A DNA stretch of 64,000 bases from Cristatella mucedo (GCA_009760855.2 WPIO01000008.1:4537001-4601000); one strand, 5' to 3'; numbered from the stretch's first letter, positions 1-10,740 are shown. The notes: a model not told the origin generated them from the sequence alone. Numbers and translations are program-made.

Positions 1-1308
1 CGACCGGCGACGCGTCCGTTTCCGGCGTCGGCCCATGCGGTGACGCGTGCCTCTGAGCGAGCGCCTGCGGTCGGAGCAGCGCTGGGTCTAAATGAGATCT
101 AGGAAGGTCGTCGAGATATCAGCCCGCTGCTTATTTCATCGTTAGCTATTTAAGACGTTACATTTAGGTCCTCGAGGGCGACGGTAGGCCGCTCGGGTAC
201 GAGACTCGAGCTGCGCCGGAAACTGGGGCGCTTGGGAAGGCGGAAGGGTCGGCGGTCGGGTTTCTCCGTTGGGACGCGTAGGTACGATTCGCGTGAGAGA
301 AGGAAAGGGACGGCGAGCGGCGGCGGACGTCTCGCCAGCTAGGAATCGCCGCACACAGGGCGGCGCCATTTTCTCGGTACGCGGGTCGAGCGCGCAGCTG
401 AGCTCGTCTGCCAGTCACGTGAGCGGAAGGGACAGGCCGAGGTGAGCGAAGCGCTGTATCAAAGTGCTGCATTTGACTTGAGCGCATTGACGACGCAGCG
501 ATAGGTGGGTCTGCCTGACTACCCAAATGATATGGAAAGCGAAAATCGGCTCCAAAACAAACTGAAATCTTTTGGCGAGCCGTTAGCTCATATGGTACCA
601 AAAGTCAGGAACTTGCTTCTTGCCAAGGCTGCAGTCACCTGCAATCCTGACCTCACATCTTGCGTCTCTTCTAAAGACGCGCCAGTTCCGCTCAGCCATT
701 TCTTCGCCCCAGTGAACTAGTCTTGTGCGGTTCCGGAGGGTTTTACGTGCTTACGTCTTGCCGGACTCAGTGTACGCTACTAGCCAGAGGTGTGAGTGAT
801 CGGCGGCCATGAGTGTCTTTATGCTTGCTTTAGCTTGCTAGCCTCAGCTCAACACTCGCTTGACTTTGCATGCTCGATACCGTGCGTGTCACTAACCATG
901 CTGGTTTTGATTCTCCTGCAACGAGTTTTAAAGCGTCTGGATAGAGATTAAGCTCTCCTAGAGCGCTATCGAAACGACCCACCATTAGTATCACTAACCT
1001 CCAAGATAAGAGAACTCGAGGCAGTCAAGCTGAAAAGTTGCGCTATTCAGAAAGCTGTTCGGAGTCAATTGAATTCGTTTTAAAAACTCCTACGCTAGCG
1101 CATAGGAAATTGCCGAATAGTCCGCTTTATTGTTCCGCTGCGCTTGGCTTTCGCGCGAACAGGTGATTGAGCCGAAAATGCAGAGGAGATACGCAGCGAT
1201 TGAAGCCTGACGGGAATATGAGTAGAATTTTCCGAGAGTGTCTATGCAAACTCACCCGTCTCTAAAAATGTGAGAGTTTGTAGTACGCAGCATTCTAGCG
1301 CAGAAACT

Positions 1309-1450
<142 letters not shown>

Positions 1451-1927
1451 TGTATGTATGTGTCTATCTATCTATCTCACACTGCCAAAATGACGAGGTC
1501 CTGGTGTCTAGGCTGCCTAGCCTGAGCCTGAGGGATAGCGCTCTCGAAAGATGGCCGCGGCTCAAGCGGCGCGAGCTGGCTCGACACGGGTGGTCACTAA
1601 TACTGAGCAAAGAAGGGGGCGAGCGAGCGTGAGAAAGAGAGAGGATGGAAGCGCTGTTGCGCAGGAAGACGTTCAAAGCACGCCGGGAAGCCATCCGCTG
1701 CCGTCGACGCTGCCGCTGCCTGGCATCTGGCGCCAGCCGCTCGCCCACGTGCGCAGCTCGCGAAGCGCGGGACAGCTAGCGAATCTCGCGATACGCGCGG
1801 GGCGGCGCGGGTGCGGAGGCGCGTGGCTGCCGCTAACAAGCTGCCGCACGTCGACGTCGCCGCACCGGCCGCTGCGGCGGCGGCGGCGGGGCTGCGTCGC
1901 GCCCGCGGCGACAGCGGCCATGGACGT

Positions 1928-1929
1928 AC
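1928..1929 (-). other. netrin splice donor (GT), phase 1
   Basis: On the minus strand the coding sequence reads Asn-Glu-Cys-Val, then one base G, then GTACGT, a textbook donor. The exon is 1240 nt, 413 codons plus one base, so the intron is phase 1. Vertebrate netrin-1 continues at this point with Ala-Cys-Asn-Cys-Asn, whose Ala codon begins with G, consistent with this split. Reading on past the donor gives about 85 residues of unrelated low-complexity sequence. Confidence 0.9.
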
Positions 1930-3005
1930 CGACGCACTCGTTGGCCCTGTCGGGCGTGGCGCGGTCCCACGGGCGGTCGAAGTAGAACGGCTTGCAGCGC
2001 TCGCAGTCGTCGCCGTCTGTGTTGTGCTTGCACTCGCACACCGGCGCCTCGTCGCCGCTGCTGACGCAGCGCGACGCGTGACCGTTGCACTTGCACCTGC
2101 CGCCGATCGAGACGTCGGACAGCGAGACGTAGTTGTACTCGCGGCTCGCCTGCTGCTGATGCCCAGGCAGCGGCTCGCCGGGCGCGTTCAGCCGATGGAA
2201 GACTATCTTTACGTCGGTCAGCGTCATCCAGTCGCGAAGTACCGGGCTGCTGTCCTGCTGGTTGGCCGAAGGGCGGCCGTCGACGAAGCTGAACGCGACG
2301 CGCAGCGGCGTCGTCTGCGGCGTGGCGCTCGAGCAGACGGCCTCCTGCTCGTTGGCCTTGGTGACGACCGCGTTCGGCTCGAGTCCGAACACGTCGCGGC
2401 ACTGGCTGGAGTAGTACTGCAGCGGCAGCCAGCTCTTGCCGTAGTCGGCGCTCTTGTACAGCGCCATCGAGTCAGGGATTTTGTTGCAGAACGGCATCAC
2501 GATGTAGCTCACCTCGAACTTCTTCTCCAGAGATATGACGACAGAGATGTTGGCGCCGCCGCCGCCGCCGCTGATCTTCGCCGCCGGCACCGCGCCGCCT
2601 CGAGCCGAGGCCGCCGCCGGCGGCGGCCTCGGCTCGTCGAACGTCTGCGATATCCAGCACGTCATGTCGCCGTTGTGGACGTCGACGAGGTACGAGGCCG
2701 GATGCGCACGCTTGACGTTCCGGTTGTCGCACAGCTGACACTGCCTGGCCGATCCCAGCACGCTGCAGTAGCGGTTGGGCGGGCTGCCGCACGTGCTCGA
2801 CGCCCAGCTCTTGCGGCCGAGCGCCACGTTGCGGAACTCCGGCGTGCAGCGCTTGGCGCGCCCGTCGCTCGCCTCGTAGCACGGTTCGGCCACCTCCGGC
2901 GCGCCCGCGCCCGCGGGCCTCTCGCCGCCGCCCTTCGTATCGGCCGCCGCATCCGACGCTCCGCCGCCGCCCCCGGACACGAGCGAGCGAGACTGCTGGT
3001 TCCTG

Positions 3006-3081
<76 letters not shown>

Positions 3082-3169
3082 TGTTTCGCGGCGGCTGCTG
3101 GTGGCCTCCTCTCGCGTCACTCAGGCTCGACAGGGCCGCCAGCAGCAGCATTGCCGACGCGAGCCGCAT
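1930..3169 (-). CDS. netrin, first coding exon (signal peptide, LN domain, first LE module)
   Basis: Encodes the first 413 residues of a secreted netrin, a laminin-related axon-guidance ligand that acts through DCC/UNC-5 receptors. Residues 1-19 form a signal peptide. Residues 20-95 are a low-complexity extension with Gln31-Gln54. The laminin N-terminal domain runs from Cys97 to about 357, with landmarks SSTCG (124-128), MTCW (169-172), KKFEVSY (216-222), NEQEAVC (273-279) and GRPSA...SPVLRDW (298-314). The first laminin EGF module starts at GGRCKCNGHASRC (356-368) and runs through CKPF and RPWDRAT (399-405). The start is chosen because a hydrophobic signal sequence follows directly and an A lies at -3. 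Oddities are the long Gln/Gly linker before the domain, and a Pro/Ala/Gly-rich insert at 181-206 just before the glycosylation-type site Asn207-Ile-Ser, where vertebrate netrin-1 has only a few residues. The remaining exons (LE2, LE3, C-terminal NTR domain) lie left of the window. Paralogue (netrin-1/3, NetA/B, UNC-6 type) cannot be assigned, so no symbol is given. Laminin chains are less likely because of the CKCNGHAxRC and RPWxRAT signature. Confidence 0.95.
3008..3079 (-). repeat. (CAG)24 polyglutamine tract in netrin
   Basis: Twenty-four uninterrupted CAG codons on the coding strand encode Gln31-Gln54, between the signal peptide and the laminin N-terminal domain. A pure repeat of this length is expected to vary in length between individuals. 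Netrins I know of have a short N-terminal linker without such a tract. Confidence 0.97.
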
Positions 3170-3545
3170 CCTTCAAGCGAGCCGCTCTCGCCGCCGTCTG
3201 TCCTCCTCTGCAGGCGAGGCTCGCCTCGGGCGCTTCAACGGTAGCCGACGGCTGGCCGCCACCGCCGCTGCGCTCGGGTCGCGCGTCGGCCTCGCGTCTC
3301 GAGAGCCGCGGCCGCCGCTGGCGAGTCGGGCTCGCGCGAAACAGGCTACCTCGGGTCGGCGTGGCGCCGCGTCGTCCGCGGACGTCGCGGCGAGCGCGAT
3401 ATCTTAACGCGGCGGCGACGGATTGGCGTCGCGTCGTCTGCCGCCAATGCCGCCGCTGCCGCCGCCTCTCTCCCACGCTCCGTCAATCCGATCGCACGCC
3501 GCTCCGTGGGCAAAGGGAGAACTGGCGCCGCTGTCGGGAGCCCGG
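3170..3545 (-). other. predicted netrin 5' leader
   Basis: If transcription starts about 25-30 bp downstream of the TATA element at 3569-3575, the leader would run from about 3545 to the ATG at 3169. It is GC-rich and free of microsatellites. A 5' non-coding exon cannot be excluded. This is inference from element spacing only. Confidence 0.35.
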
Positions 3546-3568
3546 TCGCCGCAGCGGGCGGCCCAAGG

Positions 3569-3588
3569 TTATATACTGACGTCAGGTG
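3569..3588 (-). promoter_or_regulatory. E-box + CRE + TATA box, candidate netrin core promoter
   Basis: On the minus strand, in transcription order, there are CACCTG (3588-3583), a perfect cAMP-response element TGACGTCA (3584-3577) and TATATAA (3575-3569). The CRE abuts the TATA box almost directly. The arrangement sits about 400 bp upstream of the netrin ATG within GC-rich DNA, where an AT run is conspicuous. Motif identity is seen directly; function is inferred. Confidence 0.6.
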
Positions 3589-3893
3589 GGGCGGAACATC
3601 GCCGGCCTCGTTCGCCAATCGCGTGCAGCGCCCTCGTGCAGCCGCGGGCCGGGTGTAGCTCTCTAGCTCCGTGCGCCGCCGCCTGCAGCCTACCGCCTAC
3701 TTGGCCGCTCGCGAGCGCCCTGCCTTGTGTTTCGGCGCGGGCGCAGCTCGCCCGCGACCGATATCCGTGCGTCTCACGATACGACGGCACCGCCCTGCGG
3801 CGCTCTTCTGCCGCTCCCCTGCCTTTGCTGGAGACGTCGAAAACTCAACTCGGCGCTCGGCGCCGGCCCGTCGCGGCGCGTAGCGGGCGTCAG

Positions 3894-3961
3894 AGCCAGA
3901 GCGAGCCACTACCGTCGCCGCCACCACAGCCAGAGCGAGCCACTACCGTCGCCGCCACCAC
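3894..3961. repeat. 34-bp tandem duplication
   Basis: Two adjacent, essentially identical 34-bp units beginning AGCCAGAGCGAGCCACTACC, in the netrin upstream CpG-rich DNA. The second unit is followed by a partial third (CGTCGCTGCCGCC-like). Confidence 0.9.
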
Positions 3962-4082
3962 CGTCGCTGCCGCCGGGGAAAATGGCTCGAAAAGAGAGAG
4001 AGAGCCTGTGCTGATCGCCGGAGTAGACCGCTACGTACGGCGGGAGCCGCGCTGCCAACTGCGGCGTCGTCGCAATCGCCGT

Positions 4083-4135
4083 CCTAATGAAAGAGGGGCG
4101 TCAATGCAAATAGAAGAATTAGCATTATAATGAGT
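4083..4135. promoter_or_regulatory. AT-rich patch with POU octamer in the CpG-rich tract
   Basis: An island of AT-rich sequence inside very GC-rich DNA. It contains the exact octamer ATGCAAAT (4104-4111) and TAAT/ATTA cores on both sides. It lies about 510 bp upstream of the TATA element. An enhancer role is inferred from composition and motifs only. Confidence 0.35.
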
Positions 4136-4469
4136 GGCGATTCGCGTCAGGCGATCGCCAGTTGAAAAGGCGTCTTCGCCGCCGCCTCTCGCGACTCGGG
4201 ACGAGCGGCGGCGAGCGGCGGCGGTCGCGCCCTCCGCCGCTCCGTTGCTCTTTCACGCCGCAGGGCTAGGTTTGAGAGCGCCCTGACGCCGCGCGCTATG
4301 CCTCCGGGGACCCGACGCGGGGCGGGCGGGCGCGGCTGCGAGCAAAGGCGTCAGGGCGCGAGAGCTTCGCGCCCGCCGGGACGTCCGCTGCCCAACAGCC
4401 GAGGTTGCGACTCGCGGCCGCGACGACGGGGGGGGGGAGGCGCACGGAAGCCAATTTCGCCCCGCGGCT

Positions 4470-4570
4470 CGCGTCGTCTAATTGCCTGCAGAGGCCGGGC
4501 TTTAATGAGTGCTAATCCCGGCGCTTCAGCATCTCAAAAAATTCTCGGTCGGCGAGTAATTGAATTGCGG
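4470..4570. promoter_or_regulatory. cluster of homeodomain core motifs
   Basis: Within 100 bp there are CTAATTG, TTAATGAG, a TAATCC (Otx/Bicoid-type K50 site) and GTAATTGAATTG. The surrounding GC-rich sequence would rarely give TAAT cores. This is a candidate regulatory element upstream of netrin; function is inferred. Confidence 0.3.
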
Positions 4571-5137
4571 AGGAATCCTCGAAAATACGATACGACGCGG
4601 CGGCGACGCGGTCCACCTAGCGCGCCGAGCGCGCCGACTGCGCGCTGGACCAGCTGTCCCAGACTGGGTCGCTCGCTCCACGCCGTCGTTCGTGCTACGC
4701 GCGCTCGCGCTACGACCGACGCGCGGGCGCGCGCGGGCGACGCTCGACTGGTCGTACGCGGCGCGGGGAGACGGCCGCCGCCGGTCCCCGGCTGGCCTAC
4801 GGTTTGCGCCCCGCCCGCGGCCCATCTTTCGGCGGCGGCGTTTCGCTGCACGTTGCCGTGCACGCTCGGCTCTGCACGTCCGGTAGATTTTCTTTCGACG
4901 ACTCCGTTTCTTTCGTCGGAGCGGTCGTGCGGCGCTGCCGCGCGCTGCACGCTTCGGAGAACCAGCCGCAGTCGCAGCCGTCGTTGGCGATCGAGCTGCC
5001 GCATTGCTTGCACAATAGCGTTGCACCTCTAGGCGGCTGGGCATCTCCGCACGATCTCCGGTCGTTCTGGTTGGTTTCGAATACAACTAGAGCGGCTGAG
5101 AGTTCCGGAGCAGTCGGTTCGTTCGTTACCAAGCAGC

Positions 5138-5500
<363 letters not shown>

Positions 5501-6566
5501 CCGATGAGGAGTCTGCTTCCGCTGGAGAGCTTGGGCTCGCTAGCGCCACCTAGTTTCGAGTCGTAGAGTCGGCTGCGGGTCTCGTCTGCAGTGGCGCTGC
5601 AGGACGCCGGAGCGCGATCGCCTCCTCGGCTTGCTTGCTTACTTACAAGAGGCAGACGTTCTCGACGGTTCTGCCCCCAGCCGCAGCGAGCCCGTTAACC
5701 TTTAGCAGCGATCCAGCTGGGCGGCGGCCGCAGCGTTCGCCCCGTGGAGCCGCACTCTGCGACGGCTTCGCTTCACGGCGACCGTGCCTCGGCAGAGCGA
5801 GGCTGTCCGCTCTGCGTCTGCGCGGCGGTCACTGTTTTCGCCACTGCCGGCGCGCTTGGGCACCGCTGGAGCCGTGACTTTGTCGAGGCGGCAGCAAATT
5901 CGTCAGCTAAACCGCTGAGCCGCACGGCACAGGCCGCTGCCTCGAGCTCGCGATCAGCTCCGTGGCGGGCGGTCTTCTGCGGCGAGCTTGCCTTCCCGCC
6001 GGCGGCGGTCAGTGCGTCCGCCTTCGCGATGCGGGAATTCGCTCTCGTTCGCAGCCGACGAAAGGCAGGGTACACAAAGAAATCGACGCACAAAAGCGGG
6101 CCAAGGTCGAGTCCAACCTCCGCGCTTTTAGACCCACCGCGAGAACGTCACTAAGCCATCGCACCGGCAGTAGCCTCGACGACTGGCGACCGCCCGTCGG
6201 CACGCTGACGAGCTTTTGCTTGCGGCGGCTGCGGCCGCCGCGCTGCACGAGCGAGGATGTGGGTGGGAACTACCGCTAGCTATAGGAACTGAACGGCTCA
6301 TTCGAATGGAACTAACGCCTATCGTCCAGCTATCGCTCTATCGGTGTCTAAGAGAGTGGCTACTGGAGGCAGGCTTCCGGTTGCGGCGCTGGGCTCGTGT
6401 CGGTTCCACTCGAGAGGACCTCTTTCTTTTCTCCTCCCTTCCTTCTCGAGCGCTACGAAACGACGCCAGGGCGACTCCTATTAGCCCGGCAGCGGGTCAG
6501 CTCTACGATGGCATCGCCGAACACCGCCGAGGCGCCGTCCTATCGTCTGACGAGACGAGTGATTTC
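5501..6566. other. unannotated GC-rich stretch
   Basis: Moderately CpG-rich unique sequence. Several overlapping ORFs of 80-136 codons on both strands show no domain I recognise, as expected from GC-rich composition. It could contain untranslated exons or regulatory DNA of a neighbouring gene. Confidence 0.3.
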
Positions 6567-6710
6567 GACGCTAGATCGAGTAGTCTTTGGATCGCTGGAT
6601 CGATTAGTCGTTAAATCGCTGTATCGATTGGTCGTTAAATCGCTAGATCGATTAGTCGTTGGATTGCTAGATCAAGTAGTCGTTTTATCGCTAGATCAAG
6701 TAGTTGGTTT
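6567..6710 (+). repeat. 24-bp minisatellite, six units
   Basis: Six contiguous 24-bp units of the type ATCGCTAGATCGATTAGTCG plus TTAA, diverging towards the right. Because 24 is a multiple of three, one plus-strand frame reads a degenerate eight-residue repeat (S-L-D-R-L-V-V-K) within a 216-codon ORF at 6397-7047. The flanking parts of that ORF are not recognisable, so I treat it as a minisatellite rather than a gene. Confidence 0.9.
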
Positions 6711-7590
6711 TCATGTAGCCACCATAGCGCCACTTCGCCACTGCGCCAAAAGGCACTCACGGCGCGAACGGTTTCGACACGCTGCCGAATTAGCCCCTCA
6801 AAACAGTGCCGCTGAAATCATTCGAATCCGGGTCCACGAGGTCACGATCTCGAGGTCACAAGGTCACGATTTCCCTGCTGCGCGAAAAGTTGGCAAGCAT
6901 GCAACTTCCCCGTGCCAGCCGATGATCACCAAAGTGTGCCTAAGAGTGGGCGATTCGCTTCGCCAATGTTCGAGACGATTTGATGTCGACCGCGAATGCG
7001 AGCATTTAATTTATTTGAGTGCCTACAAAGCTGCAAGCGATGCATAAGCCAGCCTTGCGGCCGAGTTAAGTACGTTCAGTATTTGTCCGAAAATGTCCTC
7101 CTCTGAAGTCTGCTAACGACGCACATCAAGCTGTCGCAGCATTGCAGGTCAAGCGATTGCATCGCTGCGAACGGTTTGATTGTATTAGGCAAGCAGTAAG
7201 CCTTGGAATGCTGACATTCGCTGCTTCGATCGCATCCTCGCATGCCGAGCGGGCGGCTGCAGACGTCGCTGCACCTCGCATGCGAAGGGCGGCTCACGCT
7301 GGCTGCGAGCAGCGCAGGCACGAAGCTCACGGACTCGTGTGCCAGCGAGAGCGCCACGGCTGTGCGTGTGCTTGCGCTCCGTACAGTGGCTGAAGCGAAG
7401 GTGGAGGTGGAGGCTTATTCCTCAAAGGGACACCAACTAAGAAGCATTGCCGCTGCTCACTTCTCTCGTTGGCCCCTCTGCTGTGACCGTGACCTTGCGG
7501 AGAGCGGCTCGCGTGATGTGCTGAAGGTCTGCTGTTACTCTTTGGCAGTAAAAGGCTGCTGTCAAAGCCTCTCAATATACACTGCGTATA
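6711..7590. other. unannotated stretch
   Basis: Unique sequence with no convincing gene. Three AGGTCA half-sites in the same orientation occur at 6839-6844, 6853-6858 and 6861-6866. ORFs of 80-93 codons around 7080-7570 overlap each other on both strands and are not recognised. Confidence 0.3.
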
Positions 7591-7591
7591 T

Positions 7592-7815
<224 letters not shown>

Positions 7816-7850
7816 ATACATACGCATACGTAAAACAAGTAAGTTATAAG

Positions 7851-7985
7851 TCAGCTGATTCAACAGCCTCGTTTATATTGTGGCTGAAGAGTCTTAGCGG
7901 CAATCACTCCCGCTTGCCGTGGGCATAAAGAAAGCCTACTGCAGGGCTCGAACACGCGTCCTGGATCGTGCAGTGTATTGATCTG
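7851..7985 (-). mobile_element. SINE-A copy (tRNA-derived), 5'-truncated
   Basis: Read on the minus strand it ends with the family terminus (plus strand TCAGCTGATTCAACAGCCTC). It contains the conserved AAGAG...GGC body and the B-box region (plus strand CTGCAGGGCTCGAAC). The A-box end is missing or too diverged to see. Confidence 0.6.
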
Positions 7986-8139
7986 TATGTTTCAATAGTG
8001 CTGTTAACACAAATGTTTAAAACAGCTGCTTAGTACAGTCCGCAGAATCAATTATACTGTACAGGTCTACTTTTATCAATTATACTGTACAAATTATACC
8101 GTGCACTTCGATGCCTTTAGCAATAACTGCTGAGTAGTC

Positions 8140-8556
8140 GTGGACTGCTTAGTGGCTTTGTGGCCCTTTCCTGTATCGCATCCTTTATGGTCTGTCGAGT
8201 CACGTGACTCGCGAGCCCTTTTGCGACACCGTCCTGCCAAACGCACAGTTCCAACGCTTCCGACGGCTACCGAGTTCATAGCCGCGTCAGGAATCGCCAG
8301 GGTCGAAGCAAAGTTGAACAAGGCACAGCCATTTTATGCAACGGAGTACAGATTGATCGAACGACAAGTTACCCGAGACGAGCCCATCCTATAATGGTTG
8401 GCCAGCGTTGGCAAACCGGACGATGTCATTGACACAGAAGAGCTGGGCGAGGAAGAGTCAGAGATCGCCGACGCGTGCGTAGCTGATTTCGATTACGTAA
8501 GCGATCTCTTTGAGGAAGAAGTGCAGGATGAAGGCGAAGTGATGCCCAATGATTGA
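8140..8556 (+). pseudogene. unrecognised coding remnant with acidic C-terminus
   Basis: One frame stays protein-like for about 138 codons with roughly one break. The N-terminal part reads ...LLRHRPAKRTVPTLPTATEF... and the C-terminal part is strongly acidic (IDTEELGEEESEIADA, then FDYVSDLFEEEVQDEGE) before a natural stop at 8554-8556. The acid-rich tail is not what random or repeat DNA usually gives. It could be the 3' end of a decayed host gene or of a mobile-element protein; I do not recognise the family. Upstream, 8048-8091 holds a direct repeat of TCAATTATACTGTACA. Confidence 0.3.
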
Positions 8557-10740
8557 ATGCAACTAATTTAAATGATTACTCAATAGTTTTTCTCAAGTTT
8601 TACGGTAAATACAGATGAATTGTACAAAAATACTGTTGTATACTGTATAAAACAGGTGTCTTCAAAATAGCTTTGTGCAGTTCAATGGTAGTGCAGTGAG
8701 AGCTCCTCACCCTTAGGCTAAGACCCAGGGACCGCCTGAGTGTGTGGCGTGTAGATTTTAAGGGGGATAGTAGCTTTTTGTCAACAACTTTGTAGTCTTG
8801 GAAATTTGCTTATTAAAAGCCAAACTAGTCGTAAAACCAATCCTAAATTTTGGTGGTTGACATATGACAGGAATATGGTAAATAGCATTATTTTGTAAGC
8901 ACTCTTTACACAAGACTTATGCCCCACCCCTACAGAATGTATCTTCCTCACAGAACATGTATTGCTATTTCTCAAATACTAATGGAACGATTGGCATGCA
9001 AATTGGCACAAGCGACAAGGGCAACATTGTCTATCTTTCTATGTAACCATATAGCTGTTGTGATGACCTTCCAATAACCTGTGGAGGTCAAGGTCATGTT
9101 TTTCCGTTTTGTTTTTTTTTAATGGCTTTTTGGGTAAAAACCAACAGACATTCCACCACGCAGTGTAAAAATATGCTAATGCCCTCAAAAGATGCAATAC
9201 ACCGAGTTCTAAAGGAGCCATATCTAAAATAAAAATAAAAATTGTTGACATGTCAACTGTGCATGCCTGTGTATAAAATCCAAGTTCAAGGACATTGGAG
9301 ACACGTGCAGCTGTACTTACGAAACTTATAGTTTAGACAACCTGGGATCCTGTAGAACTCTTCAAGGCCAGCATTTATTCCAAATCTCACGTCGCTGGCT
9401 TACAAATTTGCCACTGTGCAGAAAGTAACCCGGTACGAAGACAGTACTTTTTCTTGTGCAAGTAAATATGTACTCAAGTACATGTATGCACACATGCACA
9501 CTTAAAGTATGCGTTAGAGAGAGAATGTCAAAGTTATAGTTGCGACAGCACAAGGAACAAGGTTCGCAAATCTACTGCGAGGCAAGAGTCTGCGGTATTT
9601 CAATGGAAGTAAATAACGTGACTGTATTCTTGTAGAACACGAACGGAGTCCAAACCGCGACCTCGCAGGTTCGCGTCCCGCACGGCAATGGCGCTTCCTC
9701 TCGTTGGCGCCCGCTAAGACCCTTTTCGCATCTCCGCCCCAAAGAGCGGCTTTCAAATGTGGCTCCAGCAGCCGAATAACGCCAGCAGAGACCACAGCCG
9801 CTAGCTCCACGCCCGCTAACCACAAAGCGCAGAGTCGGTAAATTTGAGTTATTCTGTTTGAAGGTTAACGTCAACCTTGCTTCTGAAATAAGTAGTTCGA
9901 CTACATATGTTTTCAGTTATAGGCGCGCTTACGACTAATGCCAGATAGGCAGTGTGGGGGCATTAGTGATAACCCGCCTTTCAGAGAGCGCAATCCAGCT
10001 CTGCTTTTATTCGGCAGGTCAGGAGATACCTCGGCGCGAGCTCGCCAATGCACGGCTCCTCAACCGGGTCAGAGGCCAGAAGGTTTTCTTTGGAAGTTGA
10101 GCGAGAAACGAGCTGCGCCCAGTCGAACGAAACGGAACAAAGTCGGAACGAAGACATTGGCGATAATAGTTTTCGCGCGTCGACTGGCGATCGGAATACC
10201 AGGCTGAAGACCTTGCCTCCATTTCATTTCCTCTGACCACATCATACGAAGTACAGGAATCGCTGTGGTGAGAAGAGTGCGGAGCGAAAAACATCTCTTG
10301 GCAGGCTGTACCCTATAGAAAAACATTACTGCTGTTTCGTGCATTCGACGACGTGCGAACCTTTATTCCTCCAAACAGCGCAGAGTCTGAATAATATTTT
10401 CCCTCATTCCGTCAACATCCGCGATAGATACCAGCGCACGAAAGCCTCTCTCTAAAGCCCCCACCCCACCCCCCCCCGCCGCCGAAGCTGAATGCTTAAA
10501 TAGATGCTATTTTAAGTAGACGCCTTAAATATATTGAAGGGAAATCGCAGTTACGCAGTTAATGCTATTCTACCGAATACAACTCGCGGCGCATTGAGCC
10601 AGAAAATAGTGATGCAAATAGTCTAGAGTTACAAACGCTCGTGAATGTCGAGCAATCACAATGCGCCTGCGTTAACACTGGGAGGGCACGTTAGTCCACA
10701 GCTTCTCGTCCAGATCATCGGCCAATCATCGTCCGCCAAT
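8557..10740. other. unannotated, largely AT-rich stretch
   Basis: No gene recognised. Position 9085-9096 is a direct AGGTCAAGGTCA. About 9650-10400 is more GC-rich with overlapping ORFs of 80-103 codons and no known motifs. A lone B-box-like word (GGTTCGCGTCC, near 9668) has no A box. A fragment near 8695-8730 resembles the A-box end of SINE-A but is too short to call. Confidence 0.3.

Larger units (their letters stand above)
1540..5130. promoter_or_regulatory. CpG-rich tract over netrin exon and promoter
   Basis: By eye the sequence becomes strongly GC- and CpG-rich from about 1540 and stays so to about 5130, apart from two AT-richer patches near 4083-4130 and 4470-4570. It covers the first coding exon, the predicted leader and roughly 1.5 kb upstream. 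Such a tract usually marks an unmethylated promoter. The edges are approximate because I could not compute observed/expected CpG. Confidence 0.65.

Noticed and set aside
505-720. 71-codon ORF as a further netrin exon
   Set aside because: Wrong strand and no laminin EGF cysteine pattern.
1673-1929. In-frame extension of netrin beyond the donor
   Set aside because: A consensus GTACGT donor lies exactly where netrin genes split; the following residues are unrelated to any netrin.
1811-3244. 477-codon plus-strand ORF opposite the netrin exon
   Set aside because: It is a shadow of the GC-rich netrin coding strand; its sequence is Arg/Ala/Leu-rich with a poly-Leu where netrin has CAG repeats, and no domain is visible.
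3981-4014. ATG in a good Kozak context (GAAAATGGC) in the netrin upstream region
   Set aside because: Opens only about ten codons; likely chance.
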